A stretch of DNA of 15,791 nucleotides from DUEN01 sp024277095 (lineage in GTDB: Bacteria; Chloroflexota; Anaerolineae; DUEN01), in contig JAJRVX010000185.1 in the NCBI GenBank assembly GCA_024277095.1, forward strand, positions 1-15,791. Reading direction: 5' to 3'. Within the stretch, counting starts at the first letter, position 1. Each line of letters opens with the position of its first letter. Below the pieces are notes generated by a model. That model did no database searches, had not been told where the DNA came from, and saw only the letters and a program-made list of their open reading frames with translations. This document shows, in pieces, positions 6,560 to 13,926 of this stretch. The translations under genes were made by a program, and so were the position numbers.

Positions 6560-7996
6560 ATGGGGAAGGCCGTGACGACCTGGGCAGGGAGATCGGTGGT
6601 CATCCTGGGGTTGGCCCGCCAGGGTATGGCGCTGGCTCGCTTTTTCGTCGCGCAGGGCGCCCGGGTAACCGTCAGCGACAGGCTGCCCGCCTCCGAGTTG
6701 CGAGAGGCGATGGCGGCCCTGGAGGGTTTGCCGATCCGGTATGCGTTGGGCGGACATCCGGAACAACTGCTGGATGACTGCGATCTGCTCTGCCTGAGCG
6801 GCGGGGTTCCTACCGATCTGCCCATCGTCCGGGCTGCCCGGGCGCGCGGCATCCCGCTGAGCAACGATACCCAGCTCACTCTGGAGCGATCGCCGGCCCC
6901 GGTGATCGGGATCACCGGATCGGCGGGGAAGACGACCACCACCGCGCTGGTGGGGGAGATCCTGAAGGCCGCGGGGATCACCGCCCACGTGGGGGGCAAC
7001 ATCGGCCTGCCGCTAATTGACCGGCTGGAGGGGGTTGCCGCCACGGATTGGCTGGTGCTGGAGCTGTCCAGCTTCCAGCTGGAGTTGTGCACGCGCAGCC
7101 CCCACATCGCCGCCGTGTTAAACGTCACACCGAATCACCTGGATCGCCACCCGTCCATGAGCCACTACACGGCCGCCAAGGCCCATATCTTGCGATGGCA
7201 GGGGGCGGGGGATGTGGCCGTTCTCGCCGCGGACGATGCCGTGACCGGCCCCTGGTGGCGGACCGGGCAGGTGCAGATCCCGGCCGGCCGCGGCCAGCCG
7301 GCCGTCGAGTTCCCGCTGACCGCGCGCCGCGTGGGGTTCAGCGCCCGTCGGGAGGTGCCTGAAGGGGCTTTCGTGCGCGATGGCCGGGTGATCCTGCGGC
7401 GGGAGGGGGATGAGGAGCCGGTGGTGCCGTTGGCGGGCATCCGACTGCGCGGCGAGCACAACGTGTGGAACGTGTTGGCCGCGTGCGCCATCGCCGGGGC
7501 CGTTGGGGTGCCTGTGGCGGCCATGGCGGAGGCGGTGCGGGCCTTTCGGGGGGTGGAGCATCGCCTGGAGGTGGTGCGGGAGTGGAACGGCGTGCTCTGG
7601 GTCAACGATTCCATCGCGACGGCGCCGGAGCGCGCCATCGCGGCGTTGCGTTCGTTCGAGCAGCCTCTGGTGCTTCTGGCTGGAGGACGGGATAAGAAAC
7701 TGCCCTGGGATGTGTTCGCTCGGGAGGTGCGGCGACGCGTGCGTCATCTCATTTGCTTCGGCGAGGCCGGTCCCATGATCGCGGATGTGGTCCGGCGTGA
7801 GACGGAGGGGATGGCGAACGGTCGGCTGGAGGGGGTCTCCATCTGCGAGGATCTGGCTTCGGCGGTGCGTGCGGCAGCTCGTACGGCGCGGCCGGGTGAG
7901 GTGGTCCTGCTCGCGCCGGGCGGGACCAGCTTCGACGCCTATCGAGATTTCGCCGAGCGAGGTGAGCACTTTCGCCATCTCGTTCGGGCGCTGTGA
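6560..7996 (+). CDS. murD: UDP-N-acetylmuramoyl-L-alanine--D-glutamate ligase MurD
   Basis: MurD adds D-glutamate to UDP-MurNAc-L-Ala using ATP. The 478-residue product shows an N-terminal Rossmann-like domain (VVILGLARQGMALARFF), the ATP loop GITGSAGKTTTT (K124), LSSFQLE, NVTPNHLDRHPS, GEHNVWNVLAACAIA, FRGVEHRLEVV, WVNDSIATAPERAIAAL, and GGRDKKLPW. These blocks in this order identify MurD rather than MurC, E or F. Two motifs differ from the textbook form: GSAGKT replaces GTNGKT, and the C-terminal block reads APGGTSFDAYRDFAERG instead of SPACASFD. The frame is open upstream to 6515 inside mraY; ATG 6560 is preferred because MGKAVTTWAGRSVVILG aligns with known N-termini. ftsW follows after 9 nt. 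Confidence 0.95.
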   Translation: MGKAVTTWAGRSVVILGLARQGMALARFFVAQGARVTVSDRLPASELREAMAALEGLPIRYALGGHPEQLLDDCDLLCLSGGVPTDLPIVRAARARGIPLSNDTQLTLERSPAPVIGITGSAGKTTTTALVGEILKAAGITAHVGGNIGLPLIDRLEGVAATDWLVLELSSFQLELCTRSPHIAAVLNVTPNHLDRHPSMSHYTAAKAHILRWQGAGDVAVLAADDAVTGPWWRTGQVQIPAGRGQPAVEFPLTARRVGFSARREVPEGAFVRDGRVILRREGDEEPVVPLAGIRLRGEHNVWNVLAACAIAGAVGVPVAAMAEAVRAFRGVEHRLEVVREWNGVLWVNDSIATAPERAIAALRSFEQPLVLLAGGRDKKLPWDVFAREVRRRVRHLICFGEAGPMIADVVRRETEGMANGRLEGVSICEDLASAVRAAARTARPGEVVLLAPGGTSFDAYRDFAERGEHFRHLVRAL

Positions 7997-8005
7997 GGGT
8001 GCTCT

Positions 8006-9250
8006 ATGCGTGGAGAAAGCGACACCCTGCATCGGGTTGACCTCTTCCTCCTGGCGATCATCATCAGCCTGCTGGCGTTCGGGGTGATCTCTGTGTATAG
8101 CGCCAGCTACGCGGCGTCGCAGGAGAGGTGGGGGGAGCCGACGCGTCTCCTCATCCGACAGGTCCGGTGGGCGTTGTTGGGGGTCATGGCCATGGGGGTC
8201 GTCGCGGCCATCGACTATACCGTGTGGCGTCAGTTCGCGATCCCGATCATGATCGTGGCGCTCATCCTGTTGGTGCTGGTCTTGATCATGCCCACCGAGC
8301 GCTTCGGCGCCCGTCGGGCCCTCTTCAACGGCAGCGTTCAGCCGAGCGAGCTGGCCAAGCTCGCCGTGGTGATCTACATCGCCGCCTGGCTGGCCAGCCG
8401 GGAGAAGACGTTGCGGGATATCCGTCTGGGTTTGATCCCCTTCTCCGTGCTGTTGGGGATCATCACGATGTTGATCGTGTCGGAGCCGGATTTCAGCACC
8501 TCGATTTTGGTGGTCGCCACGGCCATGACCATGTTCTTCATCGCCGGCGCCGATCTGAAGCAGGTGGGGATCGCGGTGATCGTGTTGGGGTTGACCTTTG
8601 CCTTGCTGATCAGTCAATCCGAGCACGCGCTCGCCCGTGTGCAGCAGCACATCGAGTTCTTGCGGGATCCCACGAAGGGCGGCAGCGACCATGTCCGCCT
8701 GGCCGTCCTGCTGCTGGCTCAGGGGGGGATCGTGGGGGACGGGCCGGGGGCCACCCAGCTGGATCCGAGCGTGTATCTCCCCCTCGGGTGGAGCGACGCG
8801 ATCCTGGCCGTGGTGGGGCGTGATGCGGGATTGATCGGCACGTTGCTGGTCGTGGGGCTGTTCGCCGGGCTGATGTATCGGGGGTTCCGCATCGCGCTGC
8901 ATGCGGATGATAACTTCGGCACGCTGTTGGCTTCCGGGGTCACCTTCTGGCTGGTGTTCCAGGCGATCATCAACATCGGCGTGGTGACGGCGGTGATCCC
9001 GTTCACCGGCATGCCGTTGCCGTTCATCAGCTACGGCGGCTCTTCGATGGTCGCGGCGATGACGGGGATCGGATTGCTATTGAGCGTGTCTCGTGGCACG
9101 CGTCAGGAGGAAAAGGGCATTGCGCGTGTTGCTTTCGGGCGGAGGAACTGGCGGCCACGTGTATCCAGGTCTGGCCGTCGCCCGCGCGCTGGTGGAAGCC
9201 GAAGGAGGCATGGGGGCCAACCCCGCAAGCCTCACGTCCGGGCGCCATAG
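8006..9250 (+). CDS. ftsW: FtsW, SEDS-family septal peptidoglycan glycosyltransferase
   Basis: FtsW polymerises lipid II glycan strands at the division site together with its class B PBP. About ten hydrophobic segments are visible. Diagnostic motifs are VQPSELAKL, EPDFSTSILV, LGWSDAILAVVGRDAG (D264, the region of the catalytic Asp in SEDS proteins) and FTGMPLPFISYGGSSMVAAMTGIGLLLSVSR. Position beside murG and with a PBP in the same cluster favours FtsW over RodA. The start is supported by GAGGG (7995-7999), 6 nt before the ATG. The 414-residue length includes an unusual arginine-rich tail of about 50 residues after the last membrane helix. Most of that tail is encoded by DNA that also encodes MurG in another frame, giving a 131-nt overlap. 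The canonical EE after the SDxIxAV motif is RD here. Confidence 0.92.
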   Translation: MRGESDTLHRVDLFLLAIIISLLAFGVISVYSASYAASQERWGEPTRLLIRQVRWALLGVMAMGVVAAIDYTVWRQFAIPIMIVALILLVLVLIMPTERFGARRALFNGSVQPSELAKLAVVIYIAAWLASREKTLRDIRLGLIPFSVLLGIITMLIVSEPDFSTSILVVATAMTMFFIAGADLKQVGIAVIVLGLTFALLISQSEHALARVQQHIEFLRDPTKGGSDHVRLAVLLLAQGGIVGDGPGATQLDPSVYLPLGWSDAILAVVGRDAGLIGTLLVVGLFAGLMYRGFRIALHADDNFGTLLASGVTFWLVFQAIINIGVVTAVIPFTGMPLPFISYGGSSMVAAMTGIGLLLSVSRGTRQEEKGIARVAFGRRNWRPRVSRSGRRPRAGGSRRRHGGQPRKPHVRAP

Positions 9251-10259
9251 CGTCCTGTACGTGGGCAGCCCCGATGGTGTGGAGAAGGGGCTGGTGCAGC
9301 GGGCGGGCCTGCCTTTTGCCGCGGTGGAGAGCGGCCAGTTGCGTGGGCGGGCGCCTTGGGCCATGGCCGCCAGCGTCTGGCGCATCCAGCGAGGGGTGCG
9401 CCAGGCGGCGCGTTTGATGCGGGAATTCCGCCCGGACGTGGTGTTCATCACCGGCGCCTATGTGGCTGTGCCCGTTGCCATCGCCGCTCGCCAGGCGGGG
9501 GTTCCCTTGTTGATCTATCTGCCGGACCTGGTGCCCGGGCTGGCCGTGCGCTGGCTCAGCCGCCTGGCGCAGCACGTGGCCGTCACCTTTGAGCCCACCG
9601 CGGGGTACTTCCCCGACAAGGCGGTGGTGACGGGATATCCCGTTCGGGCGGAGCTGGTGGCGACGGCCGCCGACCGGGCTGGCGCCAGACGGCGGCTCGG
9701 TCTGCGGGAGGATATGCCCGTCCTGTTGGTGATGGGGGGAAGTCACGGAGCCCGCAGCATCAATCGGGCGGTGTGTGCGGGGCTGGTCGCGCTTTTGGAG
9801 AGGGCGCAAGTGGTCCATGTCACCGGCCGGTTGGACTGGCCCTGGGTGGAGCGTGAGGGGAAGACCCTGCCTCCTGAGCTGCGTCGCAGATATCACCTCT
9901 TCCCCTACCTCCATGAAGAACTGGCCGACGCGCTGGCGGCCGCGGACCTGTTGGTGAACCGGGCCGGCGCGTCGAACCTGGGGGAGTTGCCGGTGATGGG
10001 ATTGCCCGCGGTGCTGGTGCCGTATCCCCATGCCGGGCGTCATCAGCATGCCAACGCCGAGTTCCTGGTTCGGCATGGCGCGGCCCGGTTGGTGGAGGAC
10101 GAGGCGCTCCCGCACCAGTTGGTGCCGACGGTGTTGTCCTTGCTGGAGGATGAGGTTACGCGGAGGCGCATGTCGGAGGCCGCCCGGGCGTTGGCGTGCC
10201 CGAATGCGGCGCAGCGGATCGTCCGCTTGATGGCGGACATGTCGAGGGACGGATCGTGA
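9120..10259 (+). CDS. murG: UDP-GlcNAc:lipid I N-acetylglucosaminyltransferase MurG
   Basis: MurG adds GlcNAc to lipid I to form lipid II at the cytoplasmic membrane face. The 379-residue GT-B protein begins MRVLLSGGGTGGHVYPGLA, the classic N-terminal loop. Later come DGVEKGLVQRAGLPF, ITGAYVAVPVAIAA, LLVMGGSHGARSIN, and the donor-site block VNRAGASNLGELPVMGLPAVLVPYPHAGRHQHANAEF. The usual HEQN-xxPG stretch reads YLPDLVPG. I choose TTG 9120 because AGGAGG (9105-9110) lies 9 nt upstream and the resulting N-terminus matches the family exactly. GTG 9093 would add nine basic residues and leave that Shine-Dalgarno inside the gene. The 5' part overlaps ftsW by 131 nt. The stop overlaps the next gene's GTG as GTGA. 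Confidence 0.93.
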   Translation: MRVLLSGGGTGGHVYPGLAVARALVEAEGGMGANPASLTSGRHSVLYVGSPDGVEKGLVQRAGLPFAAVESGQLRGRAPWAMAASVWRIQRGVRQAARLMREFRPDVVFITGAYVAVPVAIAARQAGVPLLIYLPDLVPGLAVRWLSRLAQHVAVTFEPTAGYFPDKAVVTGYPVRAELVATAADRAGARRRLGLREDMPVLLVMGGSHGARSINRAVCAGLVALLERAQVVHVTGRLDWPWVEREGKTLPPELRRRYHLFPYLHEELADALAAADLLVNRAGASNLGELPVMGLPAVLVPYPHAGRHQHANAEFLVRHGAARLVEDEALPHQLVPTVLSLLEDEVTRRRMSEAARALACPNAAQRIVRLMADMSRDGS

Positions 10260-10885
10260 GCAATACGGGAGCCACCATCGCCCTGGGAGCGATCCTGCTG
10301 GTCTTCGGCTGGATCGGCTTCAAGCGCGGCCTTCGAGCCGAGATCAGCACGTTGATGCTGATCATCAGCTCTCGCGTGCTGATCAGCCGGTGGGGTGATC
10401 AGATCGTGTGGTGGACCAACAACCTGTACCGGGGGATTTTGTTCGTCCTGAAGGGGGGACTGAGCGCCCAGGACCCGGGGCAGGTTTTCGTCACGATCCG
10501 TCAGGCGCCCCCCTTGATCTCGGCGGACTTCAAACCGGCCTATCTTGTGGGCCTCTCGGTGCTCGCCATCATCCTGGCTTATGCGATCAGCCGTCTGCCG
10601 TTGTTCCGAGCGAGATCGTCCCTTCTGGGTGCCCTGGTGGGGATGATCAATGGGTATGTCGTAGTTCAGTTCTTCCTGCGCCTGCTGCCCCGGGAGCTAC
10701 CGGAGCCGCTTGCCCTGGTGGCCGGGCGTTCCTCTGTCACCGGGAGCGATCAGATCCGGGCCGCCACGGCCCCGATACGGGGGCTCGTGGGTGAGTATGG
10801 CAGCTATCTCGCCCTGGCTGTGATCGGTGGGATCCTATTCCTGGTGGTGAACTCCATCCGACCCGAGAAGGGGGGTGGGTCGTGA
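10256..10885 (+). CDS. CvpA-like multi-pass membrane protein, first of a tandem pair
   Basis: The 209-residue product is hydrophobic with probable membrane segments near 6-22, 28-44, 95-113, 122-144 and 184-199. Two features resemble CvpA/colicin V production family proteins: an N-terminal FGWIGFKRGLRAEI (17-30) and a central LLGALVGMINGYVVVQFFL (123-141). No catalytic motif is visible and the function is unknown. The start is GTG 10256, overlapping the murG stop as GTGA, with GAGGG (10244-10248) 7 nt upstream. The next gene, similar in layout, begins 13 nt after its stop. Its place between murG and murC suggests a role near lipid II synthesis or the divisome, which is inference only. The family assignment by eye is moderate. 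Confidence 0.7.
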   Translation: MSNTGATIALGAILLVFGWIGFKRGLRAEISTLMLIISSRVLISRWGDQIVWWTNNLYRGILFVLKGGLSAQDPGQVFVTIRQAPPLISADFKPAYLVGLSVLAIILAYAISRLPLFRARSSLLGALVGMINGYVVVQFFLRLLPRELPEPLALVAGRSSVTGSDQIRAATAPIRGLVGEYGSYLALAVIGGILFLVVNSIRPEKGGGS

Positions 10886-10898
10886 TAAGGACACACGT

Positions 10899-11447
10899 AT
10901 GAGCCCGATCGAAGTTTTGTGGATCACCTTGACCATCGTCTTCGGCTTCATCGGGGCAGCCCGGGGATACCCGCGAGAGCTGGGCGTGACCACGGTGATG
11001 CTGGTCGCCATCCTGATCCTGCAGGAGTTCGGGACCCCCCTTATCAAGATCCTGGATGAGCAGGTGGGGCCGGTCCTGGGGATTCGCATCCTGCAGCAGC
11101 CGGAGGGCGATCTCGCGCAGTTCTTCATCTACACAGGTCTCTTTCTGTTCGTCGTCTTCGCATCCTACGCGGGAGAGACGTTGACGTTCAAGGGAAAGCC
11201 GACCAAGGGGCGCATCGGCGTGCTCATCAGCATCGCCAATGGGCTGGTCAACGGCTATCTGATCAATGGGACGTTGTGGTATTTCCTGGATCGCTATGAT
11301 TATCCGCTCCAGCGGTGGAATCTGTTCCAGCCGCCGTTGACGCCGTTGGCGCAAGAGATGGTGAAATATCTCCCCCAGCGTGTGTTGGACTCCACCACGC
11401 TCATCGGCCTGATCGGGATCTTGATGTTTTTGAGGATTCGAAGATGA
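10899..11447 (+). CDS. CvpA-like multi-pass membrane protein, second of a tandem pair
   Basis: This 182-residue membrane protein has likely helices near 4-21, 28-44, 74-92, 105-130 and 166-180. Its FGFIGAARGYPREL (15-28) aligns residue for residue with FGWIGFKRGLRAEI of the preceding gene, and GRIGVLISIANGLVNGYLI (104-122) matches that protein's central glycine-rich helix. The two therefore look like diverged paralogues of the CvpA type. The start ATG 10899 has AAGGA (10887-10891) 7 nt upstream. The frame is open slightly further upstream, but that would overlap the previous gene. Its stop overlaps the murC ATG as ATGA, implying translational coupling to a cell wall ligase. Function unknown. 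Confidence 0.7.
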   Translation: MSPIEVLWITLTIVFGFIGAARGYPRELGVTTVMLVAILILQEFGTPLIKILDEQVGPVLGIRILQQPEGDLAQFFIYTGLFLFVVFASYAGETLTFKGKPTKGRIGVLISIANGLVNGYLINGTLWYFLDRYDYPLQRWNLFQPPLTPLAQEMVKYLPQRVLDSTTLIGLIGILMFLRIRR

Positions 11448-12907
11448 GGGACAGAATGATGATTCCATTGGCTTCCGCCGATGTGGCCCGACAGGTTCTC
11501 GCCCGCTGGGGTGCACACATTCACCTCATCGGCATCGGCGGGGCCGGGTTATCGGCCATCGCGACGGTGCTGCTGGAGCGGGGCTATCGCGTCTCCGGCA
11601 GCGATCTGCACAAGACGTCGATTACAGCAGGACTGGCGGCCGCGGGAGCGGCCGTTCACATTGGGCACAGAGCCGGACAGGAGCGAGGGGCCGATCTGGT
11701 CTTGGTCTCCTCCGCCGTGCCGCCGGAGAACCCGGAGCTGCAGTCCGCCCTGAAGGCGGGCATCCCGGTGGTGAAGCGGGCGCAGTTTCTGCCCGCCCTC
11801 ATGCACGGTCGCGTCGGCGTCGCCATCGCCGGAACGCACGGCAAGACGACCACGACCGCCATGACGGCGATCACGCTGTGGGCCGCGGGGCTCGATCCGG
11901 ATTTCATCATCGGGGGGACGATCCCCGGGCTGGAGCGCAACGCCCGGGCCGGAAGCGGAGGCATCTTCGTCATCGAGGCGGATGAATACGACCGGATGTT
12001 CCTGGGGTTGAGTCCGCAGGTCATCGTCATCACGAACGTGGAGTGGGACCATGTGGATTGCTATCCCTCGCCCCAGGATCTCGTGCAGGCCTTTCGGGCG
12101 TTTCTGGAACGGTTGCCGGAGGATGGGCTGCTGGTGGCGTGTGCGGAGGACCCGACGGCACGAGAGCTGGCGGCGGAGCGGGCGCGTGCCGGGCGTCCCG
12201 TGGCGACCTATGGGTTCCGCTCGGACGCTCACTGGCGGGCCGACGGCTTGGCGGTCAATGAACGGGGAGGCGTGAGCTGCCGGGTGTGGCATGATGGGAA
12301 GGAGGTCGCCGGGCTTCGCCTGCGAATCCCCGGGAATCATAACGTGCTCAACGCGTTGGCCGCCCTGGCCGTGGCCGATCGCTTCGGGATTCATCCAAAA
12401 AATGCTGCTTCAAACCTTAATAATTTTGCAGGAGTGCGCCGTCGGTTCGAATTCAAGGGGATGGCCCATGGTATAATAATCATCGACGATTACGCCCATC
12501 ATCCCAGCGAGGTGCGAACCACTCTCGCTGCCGCCCGACAACGATACCCCGATCGGGCGATCTGGGCCGTGTTTCAACCCCATACGTATAGCCGCACACG
12601 GGCGCTTCTGGAGGCGTTCGCGGATTGCTTCGCAGAGGCGGACCACGTCCTGGTGACGGACATCTATGCGGCACGTGAGCGAGATACGCTGGGGGTACAC
12701 TCCTCTCAGCTGGCGGAGCTGGCGGGTCGCAGACACCCGGATGTCCGCTACGTCGGTGGGCTGGACGATGCGGTTGCGATCCTGGTAGCGGAGTTGCGGC
12801 CTGGCGATGTCCTGTTGACGCTAGGGGCGGGTGACGGATACCAGGTGGGCGAGCGTGTGCTGGCCGCCCTGCAACGGTTAACCTCTCCCAATGTACCCAC
12901 ATCCTAA
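11444..12907 (+). CDS. murC: UDP-N-acetylmuramate--L-alanine ligase MurC
   Basis: MurC joins L-alanine to UDP-MurNAc with ATP, the first Mur ligase step. The 487-residue product contains HLIGIGGAGLSAIATVLLERGY, the ATP loop AGTHGKTTTTAM (K134), EADEYDRMFL, ITNVEWDHVDCYPS, GNHNVLNALAALAVADRFGI, FAGVRRRFEF, the DDYAHHPSEV histidine motif, FQPHTYSRTRAL and LGAGDGYQVG. THGKTTT and DDYAHHP mark MurC specifically. ATG 11444 overlaps the upstream stop as ATGA and has GAGGA (11432-11436) 7 nt before it. ATG 11456 and 11459 are alternatives that would use GAGGGA at 11446-11451. An AT-rich patch (about 12395-12480) interrupts the GC-rich coding and contains a TGGTATAAT sequence. Confidence 0.96.
   Translation: MRDRMMIPLASADVARQVLARWGAHIHLIGIGGAGLSAIATVLLERGYRVSGSDLHKTSITAGLAAAGAAVHIGHRAGQERGADLVLVSSAVPPENPELQSALKAGIPVVKRAQFLPALMHGRVGVAIAGTHGKTTTTAMTAITLWAAGLDPDFIIGGTIPGLERNARAGSGGIFVIEADEYDRMFLGLSPQVIVITNVEWDHVDCYPSPQDLVQAFRAFLERLPEDGLLVACAEDPTARELAAERARAGRPVATYGFRSDAHWRADGLAVNERGGVSCRVWHDGKEVAGLRLRIPGNHNVLNALAALAVADRFGIHPKNAASNLNNFAGVRRRFEFKGMAHGIIIIDDYAHHPSEVRTTLAAARQRYPDRAIWAVFQPHTYSRTRALLEAFADCFAEADHVLVTDIYAARERDTLGVHSSQLAELAGRRHPDVRYVGGLDDAVAILVAELRPGDVLLTLGAGDGYQVGERVLAALQRLTSPNVPTS
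12469..12477 (+). promoter_or_regulatory. Possible internal promoter (extended -10) within murC
   Basis: TGGTATAAT (12469-12477) is a perfect extended -10 element (TGN plus TATAAT) inside murC, at the end of an AT-rich patch in GC-rich DNA. No good -35 box is found at 16-18 bp; TTCGAA (12446-12451) is 20 bp away. Extended -10 promoters often lack a -35, so it could supply extra transcript to murB, ddl and ftsQ. The match could also be chance, since the bases encode HGIII of a conserved MurC region. Confidence 0.35.
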
Positions 12908-12931
12908 AGAGGTCGTTCAGGGGGTTGGGCC

Positions 12932-13873
12932 ATGAGTGTGGCGGTCGCATCGAAGCTTGCAGCGTTGCAGCGGGCTCTGGAGTCTGCGGGATTGCAGCCG
13001 CAGCGGGATGTGCCTCTGCATCTGCACACCTCCTTCCGCATTGGCGGGCCTGCTGACCTCATGGTGGTGGCCCACACGGCCGATGATCTGGCGCACGCGG
13101 TGAACGCGGCCGAGCGGATCGGCGTGCCATGGTGGATCTTGGGAGGGGGGAGCAACATCCTGGTCAGCGACGCGGGCGTGCGGGGGCTTACCATCCTCAA
13201 TCGCTGCCAGCGCATCGAGGTACAGGCGGGGTATCGCATCCGGGCCGAGTCCGGCGTCCTCCTGGCGGGGCTGGCGCGAAAGGCCGTGCAGGCGGGGCTG
13301 GCGGGCCTGGAGTGGGCCGTCAGCGTGCCCGGGACGGTGGGCGGCGCGGTGGTGGGGAACGCTGGCGCTCATGGCGGCTGCATCGCGGATCGATTGCTTT
13401 CGGCTGACATCCTCCACCCATCCGGTGAGCGCATCACCTATCCCTCCTCGGAGCTTGGGCTCACCTACCGCAGTAGCCGCCTCAAGACCGGAGATCTGCC
13501 CGGCGTCGTCCTCAGCGCGACCTTTCAACTGGAACCGGAGGCGACGGAGACGCTCAGAACGCGGGCGGACACCTATCTGGCCTATCGACGGCGCACCCAG
13601 CCGACCGAGGCCAGCATCGGCAGCATCTTTCGCAATCCGCCGGGCGATTATGCGGGGCGCCTGATTGAGGCAGCCGGGCTGAAGGGGGCCCGAGAGGGAC
13701 AGGCTCAGGTGTCCCTGGTACATGCCAACTTCATCGTGAACCTGGGGGATGCCACCGCGGACGACGTTTTACGGCTGATCCGGCGGGTGCAGCGGGTGGT
13801 GCGAGGACAGTTCGGCATTCAGCTACAGCCGGAGGTCCTGTTCGTGGGGGAGTGGGAGCCGGCTCCCGCCTAG
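12932..13873 (+). CDS. murB: UDP-N-acetylenolpyruvoylglucosamine reductase MurB
   Basis: MurB is an FAD enzyme that uses NADPH to reduce UDP-GlcNAc-enolpyruvate to UDP-MurNAc. The 313-residue product shows the FAD-binding segments HTSFRIGGPADLMVV, LGGGSNILVSDAGVRGL, and GLEWAVSVPGTVGGAVVGNAGAHGG, then LTYRSSRLK, the catalytic-site SIGSIFRNPPGDYAGRLIEAAGLKG (S231 as the probable proton donor) and LQPEVLFVGEW with E301. Length and the compact C-terminal region suggest a type II MurB, the form lacking the extra tyrosine loop found in E. coli. The start is set by AGGGGG (12919-12924), 7 nt upstream. It lies 24 nt after murC, the order seen in many Gram-positive-type and deep-branching clusters. 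Confidence 0.95.
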   Translation: MSVAVASKLAALQRALESAGLQPQRDVPLHLHTSFRIGGPADLMVVAHTADDLAHAVNAAERIGVPWWILGGGSNILVSDAGVRGLTILNRCQRIEVQAGYRIRAESGVLLAGLARKAVQAGLAGLEWAVSVPGTVGGAVVGNAGAHGGCIADRLLSADILHPSGERITYPSSELGLTYRSSRLKTGDLPGVVLSATFQLEPEATETLRTRADTYLAYRRRTQPTEASIGSIFRNPPGDYAGRLIEAAGLKGAREGQAQVSLVHANFIVNLGDATADDVLRLIRRVQRVVRGQFGIQLQPEVLFVGEWEPAPA

Positions 13874-13926
13874 ACGGTGGGCGGCGAGGCGGTTGAGGAT
13901 AACGACGGATCGGGATCAGACGAGAG

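Noticed and set aside
7118..8902. Long minus-strand open frame (594 codons) opposite murD and ftsW
   Set aside because: Its translation is rich in H, Q, R, D and P with no domain, as expected for the complement of GC-rich coding DNA. It spans two clear + strand genes.
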